DNA from: Mycobacterium sp. 852002-51971_SCH5477799-a
GTDB taxonomy: Bacteria > Actinomycetota > Actinomycetes > Mycobacteriales > Mycobacteriaceae
Assembly (NCBI RefSeq): GCF_001667145.1
Contig: NZ_LZIF01000088.1
Location: forward strand, 1-32,761
Length of the DNA: 32,761 nt
Direction: 5' to 3'
Positions 8,367 through 17,531 of this stretch are shown in pieces; position 1 is the stretch's first letter, and the number at the start of each line of letters is the position of its first letter. Under the pieces are notes generated by a model, which was not told the origin of the DNA, made no database searches, and saw only the letters and a program-made list of their open reading frames with translations. Made by a program: the position numbers and the translations under genes.

Positions 8367-9035
8367 ATGGCAGGCGTGACAGGTGAGGCATTCAGCCCGC
8401 AAGAGCGCCAGGCCGTCTATCGCGTCATCTACGAGCGCCGCGACATGCGCCGATTCATTCCGGATGCGGTGGTGGACGAGGCCGTGCTGGCGCGATTGCT
8501 GCAGGCCGCGCACGCCGCGCCCAGCGTCGGGCTGATGCAGCCGTGGCGCTTCATCCGGATCACCGGCGCCTCGCTGCGACGGCGCATTCATGCCCTGGTC
8601 GACGAGGAACGCCCGCGCACCGCGAAGGCCCTGGGTGAGCGATCCGACGAGTTCCTGGCGCTCAAGGTGGAGGGCATCCTCGAGTGCGCGGAGTTGTTCG
8701 TGGTGGCGCTGGGCGACGGCCGCGACGCGCACGTGTTCGGCCGGCGGACGCTGCCGCAGATGGACCTGGCGTCGGTGTCGTGCGCGATCCAGAACCTGTG
8801 GCTGGCGGCCCGGTCCGAGGGCCTCGGCATGGGCTGGGTCTCCCTGTTCGATCCGCAACGGCTGGCGGCGCTGCTGGGCATGCCGTCAGGCGCCGAACCG
8901 GTGGCCATCCTGTGCCTGGGGCCGGTGCCCGAATTTCCCGATCGCCCGGCGCTGGAACTGGACGGCTGGGCCGTCGGGCGTCCGTTGTCGGAGTTCGTCT
9001 GCGAAAACCGATGGGGTCAATTGCCGACGCCCTGA
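8367..9035 (+). CDS. bluB: BluB-like flavin-dependent 5,6-dimethylbenzimidazole synthase (Rv0306-like)
   Basis: The protein has 222 residues, the usual length of the family. It belongs to the nitroreductase fold: an N-terminal FMN-binding RRDMRRF, then AAHAAPSVGLMQPWRFI, FGRRTLPQMDLASVSCAIQN, and GMGWVSLFDP. The last two match the BluB signature rather than generic nitroreductases. BluB fragments reduced FMN with oxygen to make 5,6-dimethylbenzimidazole, the lower ligand of vitamin B12; the conserved Asp is probably D26. No other B12 gene lies in the window. The ATG at 8367 has no clear ribosome site, and a GTG three codons on (8376) is an alternative. A sulfatase gene follows 60 bp downstream on the same strand. 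Confidence 0.88.
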   Translation: MAGVTGEAFSPQERQAVYRVIYERRDMRRFIPDAVVDEAVLARLLQAAHAAPSVGLMQPWRFIRITGASLRRRIHALVDEERPRTAKALGERSDEFLALKVEGILECAELFVVALGDGRDAHVFGRRTLPQMDLASVSCAIQNLWLAARSEGLGMGWVSLFDPQRLAALLGMPSGAEPVAILCLGPVPEFPDRPALELDGWAVGRPLSEFVCENRWGQLPTP

Positions 9036-9095
9036 TACTCAGGAAGCACCCGGGGAGGTTGGGGTAACGTCGCCGGTCGCAAGGCAATGTGAGAG

Positions 9096-10520
9096 GTGAC
9101 GCCATTGATGCCGGGCGACATAGCAGACCAAAAACGGAATACGGGCTTTCGCGACAACGTGCTGATCGTGCACTGGCACGACCTGGGGCGCCACCTCGGT
9201 GTCTACGGCCACCCCGACGTGTCGAGCCCGCGACTGGACCGCCTTGCCGCCGAGGGCATCCTGTTCACCCGGGCGCACGCCACCGCGCCGCTGTGCTCGC
9301 CATCGCGCGGGTCACTGTTCACCGGTCGCTACCCGCACAACAACGGCCTCATCGGCCTGGCCCACCACGGCTGGGAATACCGCGACGGGATCCGGACCCT
9401 GCCCCAAATATTGTCCGAATCGGGCTGGTACTCGGCGCTTTTCGGCATGCAACACGAGACCTCCTACCCGAAGCGGTTGGGTTTCGACGAGTTCGACGTG
9501 TCGAACTCGTATTGCGACTACGTGGCCGACAAGGCCGACGAGTGGCTGCGACAAAGCGCCGAAGGCCTTGTCGGGCAGCCGTTTTTGTTGACCGCCGGCT
9601 TCTTCGAGACGCACCGGCCCTATCCGCACGACCGCTACACGCCGGCCGACAGCGCCACGGTGGATCCGCCCGATTACCTGCCCGACACCCCCGAGGTGCG
9701 CGGCGACCTCGCCGACTTCTACGGGGCCATCAGCACCGCGGATGCCGCCGTGGGCCGGCTGCTGGACGCGCTGGCCGACACCGGTTTGGACGCCACCACC
9801 TGGGTGGTGTTCTTCACCGATCACGGCCCGGCGTTCCCCCGGGCTAAATCCACGCTGTATGACGCCGGTACCGGCATCGGCATGATCATTCGTCCGCCCA
9901 CCGGCCGGGCGATAACACCGCGCGTCTACGACGAGCTGTTCAGCGCCGTCGACTTGGTCCCGACGTTGTTGGGACTGTTGGGGATTGACGCTCCCGCTGA
10001 CGTCGACGGCATCTCACACGCGCCCGGCCTGCTGGAGCCGGAGCCAACCGCACCCGTGCGCGAGCACGTCTACACCATGAAGACCTACCACGACTCCTTC
10101 GATCCGATTCGCGCGATTCGCACCAAGGACTACAGCTACATCGAGAACTACGTGCCCCGGCCGCTGCTGGATCTGCCGTTGGACATCCAGGAAAGCCCGT
10201 CCGGGCTGGCCGTCGCGCCGCTCGTCACGGCGCCGCGGCCCGAGCGGGAGCTCTATGATCTGCGCACCGACCCCACCGAGACCACCAACCTGCTGGCCGA
10301 TGACAACACGGAAGCGGCCGAGGTAGCGGCTAACCTTGCTGTGCTGCTGGATGATTGGCGTCAGAGCACCGGCGACGTCATCCCGTCGGAATTCGCCGGC
10401 ACCCGCATCTCCGCGCGGTACACCGAAACGTATCTGCAGATCCACCGCGCGAAGCCGACCCCGCGCTCGGGGATCGCCGCCGACCGGGGCATCGAAGAAG
10501 GCAAGCCCACACAGCGCTGA
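9096..10520 (+). CDS. Type I sulfatase (Rv0296c-like)
   Basis: The product is 474 residues from a GTG at 9096; an ATG at 9108 is an alternative start. The formylglycine signature CSPSRGSLFTGR is present with Cys67 as the residue to be modified. It is followed by YPHNNGLIGL, typical of arylsulfatase and heparan-N-sulfatase-like enzymes. The second metal site appears as FFTDHGPAF. The first metal site reads VLIVHWHDLG, where most sulfatases have two Asp residues, so one ligand is His here. The enzyme should hydrolyse a sulfate ester or sulfamate; the substrate is unknown. Activity needs a formylglycine-generating enzyme encoded elsewhere. No signal peptide is visible, so a cytosolic location is likely. 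It is convergent with the methyltransferase gene. Confidence 0.9.
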   Translation: MTPLMPGDIADQKRNTGFRDNVLIVHWHDLGRHLGVYGHPDVSSPRLDRLAAEGILFTRAHATAPLCSPSRGSLFTGRYPHNNGLIGLAHHGWEYRDGIRTLPQILSESGWYSALFGMQHETSYPKRLGFDEFDVSNSYCDYVADKADEWLRQSAEGLVGQPFLLTAGFFETHRPYPHDRYTPADSATVDPPDYLPDTPEVRGDLADFYGAISTADAAVGRLLDALADTGLDATTWVVFFTDHGPAFPRAKSTLYDAGTGIGMIIRPPTGRAITPRVYDELFSAVDLVPTLLGLLGIDAPADVDGISHAPGLLEPEPTAPVREHVYTMKTYHDSFDPIRAIRTKDYSYIENYVPRPLLDLPLDIQESPSGLAVAPLVTAPRPERELYDLRTDPTETTNLLADDNTEAAEVAANLAVLLDDWRQSTGDVIPSEFAGTRISARYTETYLQIHRAKPTPRSGIAADRGIEEGKPTQR

Positions 10521-10576
10521 TCCCTCAGAATGACGCAAAAGTCGTCGACGCACCGGGGGGATCGGCAGGCGCTGGG

Positions 10577-11362
10577 TTATCCGGCTGAGCGGCTCGAGCC
10601 ACCCACCTCCGCGATGAGGAACACCCGCCGGAACGGGAAGATCGTCGCACCGTCGGATCGCGGCGGATAGGCGTCCTGTAGCAGCGGGATCAGCTCCTCG
10701 CGGAACTGCTCCCACGCCTTGTCGTCGAGGCGCTCGCGCACCGGAACCAGCGCGGTGCCGGTGATCCACTCCAGCACCGGATGCTCGCCGGTCAGCTGAT
10801 GCAGGTAGGTCGTTTCCCAGACGTCCACCTTGCATCCCGCGTCGAGCAGCAGGTTGACATAGTGCGCCGGCGGCTGGACCACGGCCCCAACACGAAATGG
10901 TATGTCGCGCAGCAATTTCGCATACGGCTCCCGGCGGGCCAGCGCCCGCACCGCGGCGTAGGACGGCGATTCGAAGTTGCCCGGCATCTGCACACCGATC
11001 CACGATCCGGGCGCCAGCTGCCGCGCCCACCGCAGCAGCAGGTCGGCATGCTCGGGCACCCAGTGCAGGGCCGCGTTGCTGACCACCACGTCGGTATCGG
11101 GTTTGGGCTTCCAGTCGCGCAGGTCACCGGTGACGGCGTCGATGCCGCGTTCCTTGGCCGCGGCAACCATCTCCGGTGAGCTGTCCATCGCCTCGATCAC
11201 CGCGTCGGGCCAACGCCGGGCCAGATACTTGGTCAGGTGGCCGGGGCCGCATCCGAGATCGACGACGCGGCGCGCCCGCTCGGCGCCCACCCGCGACAAC
11301 AGGTCGTAGAAGGGGCGCGCGCGGTGGTCGGCGAAGGCCAGATAGACGTCCGGATCCCACAT
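10577..11362 (-). CDS. tam: Trans-aconitate 2-methyltransferase (Rv0294-like)
   Basis: The protein is 261 residues from the ATG at 11362, exactly the length I recall for M. tuberculosis Tam. A longer upstream frame reaching 11779 covers the divergent hydrolase gene and is rejected. It is a class I SAM-dependent methyltransferase: motif [21 protein letters not shown], acidic residue at IEAMDSS, motif [19 protein letters not shown]. It starts [20 protein letters not shown], typical of Tam. The enzyme methylates trans-aconitate, an inhibitor of the citric-acid cycle. It is next to ESX-3 in the same relative place as in M. tuberculosis. It is divergent from the hydrolase gene, with 163 bp between the starts and no regulatory motif that I can name. 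Confidence 0.9.
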   Translation of the reverse strand: MWDPDVYLAFADHRARPFYDLLSRVGAERARRVVDLGCGPGHLTKYLARRWPDAVIEAMDSSPEMVAAAKERGIDAVTGDLRDWKPKPDTDVVVSNAALHWVPEHADLLLRWARQLAPGSWIGVQMPGNFESPSYAAVRALARREPYAKLLRDIPFRVGAVVQPPAHYVNLLLDAGCKVDVWETTYLHQLTGEHPVLEWITGTALVPVRERLDDKAWEQFREELIPLLQDAYPPRSDGATIFPFRRVFLIAEVGGSSRSAG

Positions 11363-11525
11363 GTCGATCCTCCCGATCCTCGCGCCGCCGCTAGCCGCCC
11401 GATAGCAAACCGTATAACTCCTATGGTGCGCCGCCGCGGCCCGGATGGTCCCGAGATAACACCGCGGCGACCGAATCCGAGCGAACGCCCAGGAACGCGC
11501 GTTCGTCCGGCTACCATCGGCGTTC

Positions 11526-12725
11526 GTGGCGCCCGACTCAGATCCGATCGACCCGCCCATTCCCGTTCCGGAGGTTTCCGGCGCCGATCTGCCGGCCGGC
11601 GCCGGCGGACTACCCCCCCGCTCGGCCTTGTCGCCCCGCCAGCGAATGGTAGTCGAGGCATCGGCCCTCGGCGATCTGGCCCTGCGCACCTGGGTGGCCT
11701 CGCTGCTCTGCTCCACGGTGGCGCCGTTCGTGGCCGCCAGCACGCTGCGGCAATCCGATTCCGCCGCCGAGCGCGACAACCTCGAGTTCTATGCGGAGTT
11801 GGGGGCGGCGAAGGACCCGTCGCGGTCCTTTCCGGCACCCACGGAGGTGCCCCGGGTCGTATCGCGGCGGGCCAGTCCGCTGACGGAGTGGATCGCGCGC
11901 GGCACGGTCGAGAACATCGCGTTCCCCAGCAGTTTCACCGCCGTCAACCCGGCCATGCGCGCCCAGTGGGGCGCCTGGCGGGCCAACAACACCGTGCGCG
12001 CGCAGCATTGGCGCCACGACGATGGGCCGCGTCCCACCCTGTGCGTGATCCACGGCTTCTTGGGATCGTCGTATCTGGCCAACGGGCGGTTCTTTTCGCT
12101 GCCCTGGTACTACCGGTCCGGCTACGACGTGCTGATGTATACGTTGCCCTTTCACGGCAAGCGGGCCGAAAGGTATTCACCCTTCAGTGGTTTCGGCTAT
12201 TTCGCCGGTGGGCTCAGTGGTTTCGCCGAGGCCATGGCGCAGGCCGTGCACGATTTTCGTTCCATCATCGACTATCTGCATCACACCGGGGTAGACCGCA
12301 TCGCGCTCACCGGCATCTCGCTCGGCGGGTATACCTCGGCGCTGGTGGCCTCGGCCGACGATCGGCTCGAGGCGGTGATCCCCAACTGTCCCGTCGTCAC
12401 CCCGTCGACGTTGTTCGACGAATGGTTTCCGGCCAACAAGCTGGTCCGGCTGGGCCTGCGCCTCTCCGACATCAGCCACGACGACCTGGCGGCTGGGCTT
12501 GCGTACCATTGCCCGCTGAACTACCCGCCGCTGGTGCCCCGGGACCGTCGGATGATCATCACCGGACTCGGCGACCGGATGGCGCCGCCCGACCATGCCG
12601 TCAAGCTATGGCAACACTGGGATCAATGTGCGCTGCACTGGTTTCCGGGCAGCCACGTGCTGCACGTCAGCCAGCTGGATTACCTGCGCCGGATGACCAC
12701 GTTCCTGCGGGAGGTCATGTTCTGA
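11526..12725 (+). CDS. Alpha/beta-hydrolase-fold protein (Rv0293c-like)
   Basis: The product is 399 residues from a GTG at 11526. The hydrolase core lies in the second half. The oxyanion strand turn is [19 protein letters not shown]. The nucleophile elbow is [14 protein letters not shown], with Ser in G-I-S-L-G. An acid is probably supplied by [11 protein letters not shown], and the catalytic His by GSHVLHVS. The first 150 residues are a less defined helical extension. The substrate is unknown. Its 3' end overlaps the end of eccE3 by 11 bp on the opposite strand, marking the downstream border of ESX-3 exactly as in M. tuberculosis. It is not known to take part in secretion. Confidence 0.87.
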   Translation: MAPDSDPIDPPIPVPEVSGADLPAGAGGLPPRSALSPRQRMVVEASALGDLALRTWVASLLCSTVAPFVAASTLRQSDSAAERDNLEFYAELGAAKDPSRSFPAPTEVPRVVSRRASPLTEWIARGTVENIAFPSSFTAVNPAMRAQWGAWRANNTVRAQHWRHDDGPRPTLCVIHGFLGSSYLANGRFFSLPWYYRSGYDVLMYTLPFHGKRAERYSPFSGFGYFAGGLSGFAEAMAQAVHDFRSIIDYLHHTGVDRIALTGISLGGYTSALVASADDRLEAVIPNCPVVTPSTLFDEWFPANKLVRLGLRLSDISHDDLAAGLAYHCPLNYPPLVPRDRRMIITGLGDRMAPPDHAVKLWQHWDQCALHWFPGSHVLHVSQLDYLRRMTTFLREVMF

Positions 12726-13734
12726 CCACCTCGACGGTGTCGGCGGTGTCGCCGGTCTGGCCGGGGGAGGCGCGATGGGCTCCGCCGAGCAGGGTGGGCC
12801 AGTGCAGCTGCGCGAGCAGATTCTCCGGCGCCGGGGCGTGTCCGTCCAGCCGGCGCGTGGACAGCAGGTCGAGCGCCGTCAACGCGGGCAGGTGATTTCC
12901 GCGTTGCGGGGTCAGCCCCGTTACCGGCGCTTTGCCATCCGGGCCGGTCTCCGTCTGGAACGCACAGGCCACCGCGACGGTGGGCGTGCCTTTGTCACCG
13001 GCGATTTCCAACGCGGTGCACGTTTCGCGCGCGGAATACGCCCGGATCGCCTCCAAGGTCTTCGGCAGCGCGTCATCCACCGGAACTTGGTATGCGGCAA
13101 GGTAATCCGAGGCACCGCGCTGCACTCCGCGCCACCTCTCGCGGGGGTTGGACGTCAGCAGCCGCGGGATGTCGTCGGCCGCGACCGTGGTCGCTTCCCA
13201 ACCGATCTCCCTCAGATGGTCGGCCAGCCGGCGGGCCGCGACCTGAGCGGTCTCGTGCAGCGGGATCCGCGGTGAACGGGCCTGCAGCGCCGCCAGATTA
13301 TCCGGCGCTGATACGGTCAGCCCCACCCACGTCTCGCGTCGTGTCACGTCGGAGGCGTTGTCGCGGCTGGTGATTCGGATCTTGTCTGCCCGGACGCCGT
13401 AACGATCGAGGTAGCTCGCGATCAACGGGAGCGGCAGCACACCGGCGTCATCCTCCGGCGCGCCGAGGCGAATCAGGGCCGTTGCCGCCGTGTCGGAGGT
13501 GCTCGCGGGCACAGCGTTGCCGCGGCCGATCATCGCCAGGCGGCGGCGCAGGATGGTGGTGAAATGCAGACCGCCCCACCAGCCGAACAACACGATCACG
13601 ACGGCGGCGGCGATGCCCAGTAACCAGTAGTCGCGGGGCGTTCGCCACGGGTAGGCCATGACCGCGGGCACAACGGCCAGCAGCGCCAACGTGATTCGAG
13701 CGCTGCCGGGAATCGGTATCCGATGCTTGCTCAC
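12715..13734 (-). CDS. eccE3: ESX-3 membrane component EccE3
   Basis: The protein is 339 residues from a GTG at 13734, which overlaps the mycP3 stop (GTGA). Two membrane helices lie near the N-terminus (ITLALLAVVPAVMAY and YWLLGIAAAVVIVLFGWW). A cytosolic or peripheral domain follows, with the family-typical ETWVGLTVSAPDNLAALQ. EccE proteins sit at the outer edge of the type VII membrane complex beside EccB, EccC and EccD and stabilise it. Length and position as last gene of the operon match Rv0292 of M. tuberculosis. The start/stop overlap implies translational coupling to mycP3. Confidence 0.93.
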   Translation of the reverse strand: MSKHRIPIPGSARITLALLAVVPAVMAYPWRTPRDYWLLGIAAAVVIVLFGWWGGLHFTTILRRRLAMIGRGNAVPASTSDTAATALIRLGAPEDDAGVLPLPLIASYLDRYGVRADKIRITSRDNASDVTRRETWVGLTVSAPDNLAALQARSPRIPLHETAQVAARRLADHLREIGWEATTVAADDIPRLLTSNPRERWRGVQRGASDYLAAYQVPVDDALPKTLEAIRAYSARETCTALEIAGDKGTPTVAVACAFQTETGPDGKAPVTGLTPQRGNHLPALTALDLLSTRRLDGHAPAPENLLAQLHWPTLLGGAHRASPGQTGDTADTVEVVRT

Positions 13735-15131
13735 GGGGTGGGGTCCTTTCGTCGGCGGGCGGCGATTGCGGTGACTGCGCCAGCCACCGCGACCAGCACG
13801 GCCAGCGCGGCGGTGCCGGCCACCGCTACGGTCCGCGGTGTGGTGTCCTTGGGCGCCGGGGCCGCAGGCACGGCCACCGGCTTCACCGATGCCGCGCCGG
13901 GCTGGTTGCCGCCGGGCAGTTGCCAGGTCAGGGCCGCCACCGGATCCACGCTGCCGGTGCCGACGACGTTGGACGGGTCGCGGGCGCCGTTATGCGCGGT
14001 CGCGGTGATGCGACGCTGCACCGCGGTGGCGTTCAGGTCCGGATACTTACTGCGGACCAGTGCCGCCACACCGGCCACGTAGCCGGCCGCGTAGTCGGTT
14101 CCGCTCACGGCGGCGAGTTGCTGGTGCCCGTCAGGCAGGCCGTTGGCCAGCCCGCCGCCGTCCGCGTTGCCGATCGACACGATGCGTTCGCCGGGCGCGG
14201 CGACACCCACCCACGGCCCCGCCACGGTGAATTTCGACGGCTGCCCGTCCGGGGTCAGTGATGCCACCGACAGCACGTACGGCTGCCACCACGAGGGGAT
14301 GGACACCGACGTGACGCCCGCCCAATTTCGCGGATCGTTGGGGCGGCTCAGGTCGGTCAGCGGATTGGACTCACATGTGGCACCGCCGGCCCCCGCTCCA
14401 CTGTTGCCCGCGCCGGCCACGATCACCGCGTCCTTGTCGACCGCCGCGTAACGGACGGCCGCGCCGAGGGCGGCCTGGTCGACGGGGCGGTCCACGGGCA
14501 TGCAGGTGGCCGAGCCGATGTCGATCACCAGGGCGCCGAGGTCGGCCGCGTGCACGATCGCCCGGGCGAGCGTCGACACCTCGGCCGATACCCGCGCCAA
14601 CAGCGGATCGCCCCCCGGCGTCCGCGGCGAGAACTTGGCCGACGTTGTCCTGATCGACACCACCCGCGCCGCGGGCGCCACGCCGGAGAACCCGTCGTCG
14701 GCCGAGGGCTGGCCGGCGACGAGCCCGGCCACCAGCGTTCCGTGCCCATCGCAGTCGGTCAGCCCGTCGGTCGTCTCGACGAAATCACCGCCCGGATCCA
14801 CGTTCGGCAGCCGCGGCCCCGGCCGCACCCCGGTGTCGAGCACCGCCACCAGCTGGCCTTCACCGCGCGAGAATTGCCATGCCGCAGGCAGATTCAGCAT
14901 CGACTGGCTGGGCGTGATGGCACCGGGATCGCTGCCGGGAACGACCCCCGACGTGCTGCAGGGTCCGCGCTGCTCCATCGGCTGCCCGGGCCCCGGCGCC
15001 CCGCTGGGCGGTGCGGCGCCGGGGTCGACCGTCGGCGGACTGATCGCGGATGCCGGCGGACTCGTCCACGTCGCGGCGGCGGGCAGCAAGGCCAATGCCG
15101 CTGCGACGCAGGCTGATGTCGGCCGAATCAT
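13731..15131 (-). CDS. mycP3: ESX-3 mycosin MycP3, with catalytic Ser replaced by Asp
   Basis: The product is 466 residues from the ATG at 15131, sharing ATGA with the eccD3 stop. It has a signal peptide (IRPTSACVAAALALLPAAAT), a subtilisin-like domain, and a C-terminal membrane helix (about 435-455) before RRRKDPTP. The catalytic Asp (D99 in AVLDTG), His (H130 in DCDGHGT) and oxyanion Asn (N243 in AGN) are present. The nucleophile motif reads SGTDYAAGYVAG, so position 346 is Asp (GAC, plus strand 14094-14096), where subtilases and M. tuberculosis MycP3, as I recall it, have Ser. The protein is otherwise complete. A protease-dead mycosin could still act structurally, since MycP presence rather than activity is reported to be needed for secretion in other ESX systems. 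Two cysteines (C58, C127) are typical of mycosins. Confidence 0.94.
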   Translation of the reverse strand: MIRPTSACVAAALALLPAAATWTSPPASAISPPTVDPGAAPPSGAPGPGQPMEQRGPCSTSGVVPGSDPGAITPSQSMLNLPAAWQFSRGEGQLVAVLDTGVRPGPRLPNVDPGGDFVETTDGLTDCDGHGTLVAGLVAGQPSADDGFSGVAPAARVVSIRTTSAKFSPRTPGGDPLLARVSAEVSTLARAIVHAADLGALVIDIGSATCMPVDRPVDQAALGAAVRYAAVDKDAVIVAGAGNSGAGAGGATCESNPLTDLSRPNDPRNWAGVTSVSIPSWWQPYVLSVASLTPDGQPSKFTVAGPWVGVAAPGERIVSIGNADGGGLANGLPDGHQQLAAVSGTDYAAGYVAGVAALVRSKYPDLNATAVQRRITATAHNGARDPSNVVGTGSVDPVAALTWQLPGGNQPGAASVKPVAVPAAPAPKDTTPRTVAVAGTAALAVLVAVAGAVTAIAARRRKDPTP

Positions 15132-16564
15132 CGATTGAGCACCAAGCCGAACAGACCGACCACGAAGGCCATCACGGGGATCAGCGACGCGTCGAGCCCG
15201 GTCGCGACAAAGCCCACCAGCCGGCGCACCGGCAGCGAGTAGCTTTCCGGCGCGGCGATACCGGGGTTGAGCGCCACAACGATCCACACCGAAACGAGCG
15301 CCAGGAGGACCAGCACCGCACCGAGGGCGGCGGCGTAGCGTCCGGTCGAGGTGTAAAGCACCAGCAGCACGCCGGCGGCCAGGAAGGGCTGGGCCAGCAG
15401 CCACGCCTTGCACGCGGCCGAGTCCCACACCCTGGCGCGCAGCACCGACGTCGCCGCGGTGGCCGCCACCACGTACCAACCCGCACCGCTGAGCGTTTCG
15501 GGCCGCAGCCCGATCGCCACTGAACCCAGGACGCTGAGTAGCACTGCGGCGGCGATGAACCCGCTCTGATGCGCATCGCTGATCCGGACCCGGCGCGGCA
15601 GGTCCGCGAGCACCTGCAGGGACGGCGCCGCCGGGGTGGGATCCCCGGGTGCGGGAATGACCGGCAGCGGGAAGCGTGCCCACAGCGCGGACAGTTGAGG
15701 CGCCTCGATGGTGACCAGCAGCGCCGCCACGATCAGCCCGCAGCCGATGACGATCGGCTGCAGGTGCCAGAGCAGTGTGGCACCGGCGGCCAGCAGCACC
15801 CCGGCGCCCAGCACCGCGGTCGCGGTGAAAAAGCCGGCGATGCGCTCACGTTCGGCGCTGGGCGCCATCAAGGCGATCAGGGACCACGCGGTGACACCGG
15901 CGGCGGCCAGGGTCAGTTGGGCGGCGCCGAACTTGCCCGGCACAGCCAGCGCGAGTCCCGCGGCGATGGGAACCAGTGCGGCGATCGAGAGCGCCATGCC
16001 GGTTCGCGCCGAGCGCGCGGTGACCAGTAGGCCGACGATCGCGGTCACCGCCGCGACCGCGCTGACCGCGACCAGTCCCAGCAGCGCACCGGTGGCCACC
16101 CGGTAGGTGACGGACAGCCCGGTCGCCAGGAACGCCACCACGATCGCAGCGGCCAAAGCGCCACGCTGGATATGCGTTGTGCCCCAAGGCTTGAGCCGGG
16201 AAGTCGAGAAGATCATGGCCGCGTCGGCGATGTCTTCGACGATGCCGGGTGCGGCCGGACCGAGCGGCACCGCTTGCAGCGCCAGCAGGTCGCCGTCCAC
16301 GACTCCGACCGTGTCAAGGCTGGCGTCCAGGCTGAACGGCGCACCACCGATGGGGGCCAGGCTCAATTGGGTCGCCGCACCGATCTCGGCGGCACCGCGT
16401 GAGGCGGCGCCGTCTTCCGGGCCGCCGTTGACCGGAACCACCAAACGCTGGACGGCGGGCAGGATCTCGCGCAGCGGCAGCTCCGCAGGCAAGGCCATTT
16501 CCGTCAACCTGCTGTCCGCGAGGATTGCCACCCGGACGATCGGCATGACGGTTCCGGACGTCAC
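15128..16564 (-). CDS. eccD3: ESX-3 membrane channel component EccD3
   Basis: About 478 residues are read from a GTG at 16564, with GAGGG just upstream; an ATG at 16546 (MPIVRVAILADSRLTEMALP) also fits. The longest open frame (to 16768) would overlap espG3 and is unlikely. The N-terminal 90 residues form the ubiquitin-like domain of EccD proteins. About eleven membrane helices follow from KPWGTTHIQRGALAAAIVVA to the C-terminus. EccD dimers line the central membrane cavity of the type VII complex. The stop codon overlaps the mycP3 start (ATGA), supporting translational coupling. Confidence 0.92.
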   Translation of the reverse strand: MTSGTVMPIVRVAILADSRLTEMALPAELPLREILPAVQRLVVPVNGGPEDGAASRGAAEIGAATQLSLAPIGGAPFSLDASLDTVGVVDGDLLALQAVPLGPAAPGIVEDIADAAMIFSTSRLKPWGTTHIQRGALAAAIVVAFLATGLSVTYRVATGALLGLVAVSAVAAVTAIVGLLVTARSARTGMALSIAALVPIAAGLALAVPGKFGAAQLTLAAAGVTAWSLIALMAPSAERERIAGFFTATAVLGAGVLLAAGATLLWHLQPIVIGCGLIVAALLVTIEAPQLSALWARFPLPVIPAPGDPTPAAPSLQVLADLPRRVRISDAHQSGFIAAAVLLSVLGSVAIGLRPETLSGAGWYVVAATAATSVLRARVWDSAACKAWLLAQPFLAAGVLLVLYTSTGRYAAALGAVLVLLALVSVWIVVALNPGIAAPESYSLPVRRLVGFVATGLDASLIPVMAFVVGLFGLVLNR

Positions 16565-16617
16565 CGGACCCTCGAAAAGTGTTGTGGCCGTTGCTGGAAC
16601 ATCGTGCTCTCTTTCGT

Positions 16618-17520
16618 TTACGAGTGTTGGACGGACAGTGTTGACGGGGAAAAGTCTCGGGCCAACCGGTGTTCGGAGAACCATCCGGCGTCTGGCAGTA
16701 GGGCGGTCAGTTGTTCGACCGCGACGGCGATCGCAAATGGTGTTCCGGGCGCGAAGGTCGAAACCCACTCGCCGTCGAAGGCGCGGGACGGACTGACCAG
16801 CACCCGCCCCTCGCGTGCGTCGACAATGCTCATCCCCACCTCGCTGGTGGAATGCCGGCCGTCGCGGTGGCAGCCGGCGACGATCTCGACGTAACTGCGC
16901 GGTCCGTTGAACACCGATTCCACCACCTTCCTCGCCGATTGCGTAATACCCAGGTAGTCAAGGACTTCGCCGAGCGGAGCGCCCGAACGCAGTCGTTCGT
17001 CGGCTCGGGCGCCGACTCGCGTCGGCATGCTGAACTCGTCGAACCGAGCGGGCGGCCGGTGCGCGAGGCCGACGGTGAGCACCGGGACCAGCGCACGTGG
17101 ATCGTCGATGTCCATGGCGGTGAACGTGATGAGCTGCGCGCTGCGCAACGCGACCACCGTGATCGACGGCTTGCCGGCTACACCCGAGCGCTGCGCGACG
17201 ACGCCGCGCAGCAACTCGGAGCCGACGCCCTCACCGCTGTCCTTGGCCGGCCCGATGTAACGGAGGTCCAGCCACCGCTCCGGAAAACACACCACTTTGA
17301 TCCACTCGGCGACCGCGGGGTTGACGACTCCGCCTTCCGAGACCAGACCAAGTTCGGTCAGCTCAGCCTTCTGACGGTCGAGGAACGCGTTGCGTTCCGC
17401 GGCATCACGATAGGGCGAGGTGATCGCCAATACCCAGGGAAAGCTCCCCGCCCCAATCGTTTCCGCGATGAACCAAGCGTGATCGACCGTCAGCTCGACG
17501 GCGTTGGGTGATGCGTTCAT
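16618..17520 (-). CDS. espG3: ESX-3 PE/PPE-specific chaperone EspG3
   Basis: The protein has 300 residues, near the usual 295 of EspG3. It starts [20 protein letters not shown], which is EspG3-like. EspG proteins bind the tip of the PPE partner in a PE-PPE pair in the cytosol, keep it soluble and deliver it to the matching ESX system. The likely clients here are PE5-PPE4, and perhaps PPE3. There is no signal peptide or membrane helix. It follows esxH by 11 bp and precedes eccD3 by about 53 bp, so it sits inside the operon. Confidence 0.93.
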   Translation of the reverse strand: MNASPNAVELTVDHAWFIAETIGAGSFPWVLAITSPYRDAAERNAFLDRQKAELTELGLVSEGGVVNPAVAEWIKVVCFPERWLDLRYIGPAKDSGEGVGSELLRGVVAQRSGVAGKPSITVVALRSAQLITFTAMDIDDPRALVPVLTVGLAHRPPARFDEFSMPTRVGARADERLRSGAPLGEVLDYLGITQSARKVVESVFNGPRSYVEIVAGCHRDGRHSTSEVGMSIVDAREGRVLVSPSRAFDGEWVSTFAPGTPFAIAVAVEQLTALLPDAGWFSEHRLARDFSPSTLSVQHS

Positions 17521-17531
17521 TCAGCTGAGAA

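Noticed and set aside
11237..12895. Second plus-strand frame (552 codons) over the hydrolase gene and tam 5' end
   Set aside because: Overlaps two well-supported genes in another frame and has a random Arg/Gly/Pro-rich composition.
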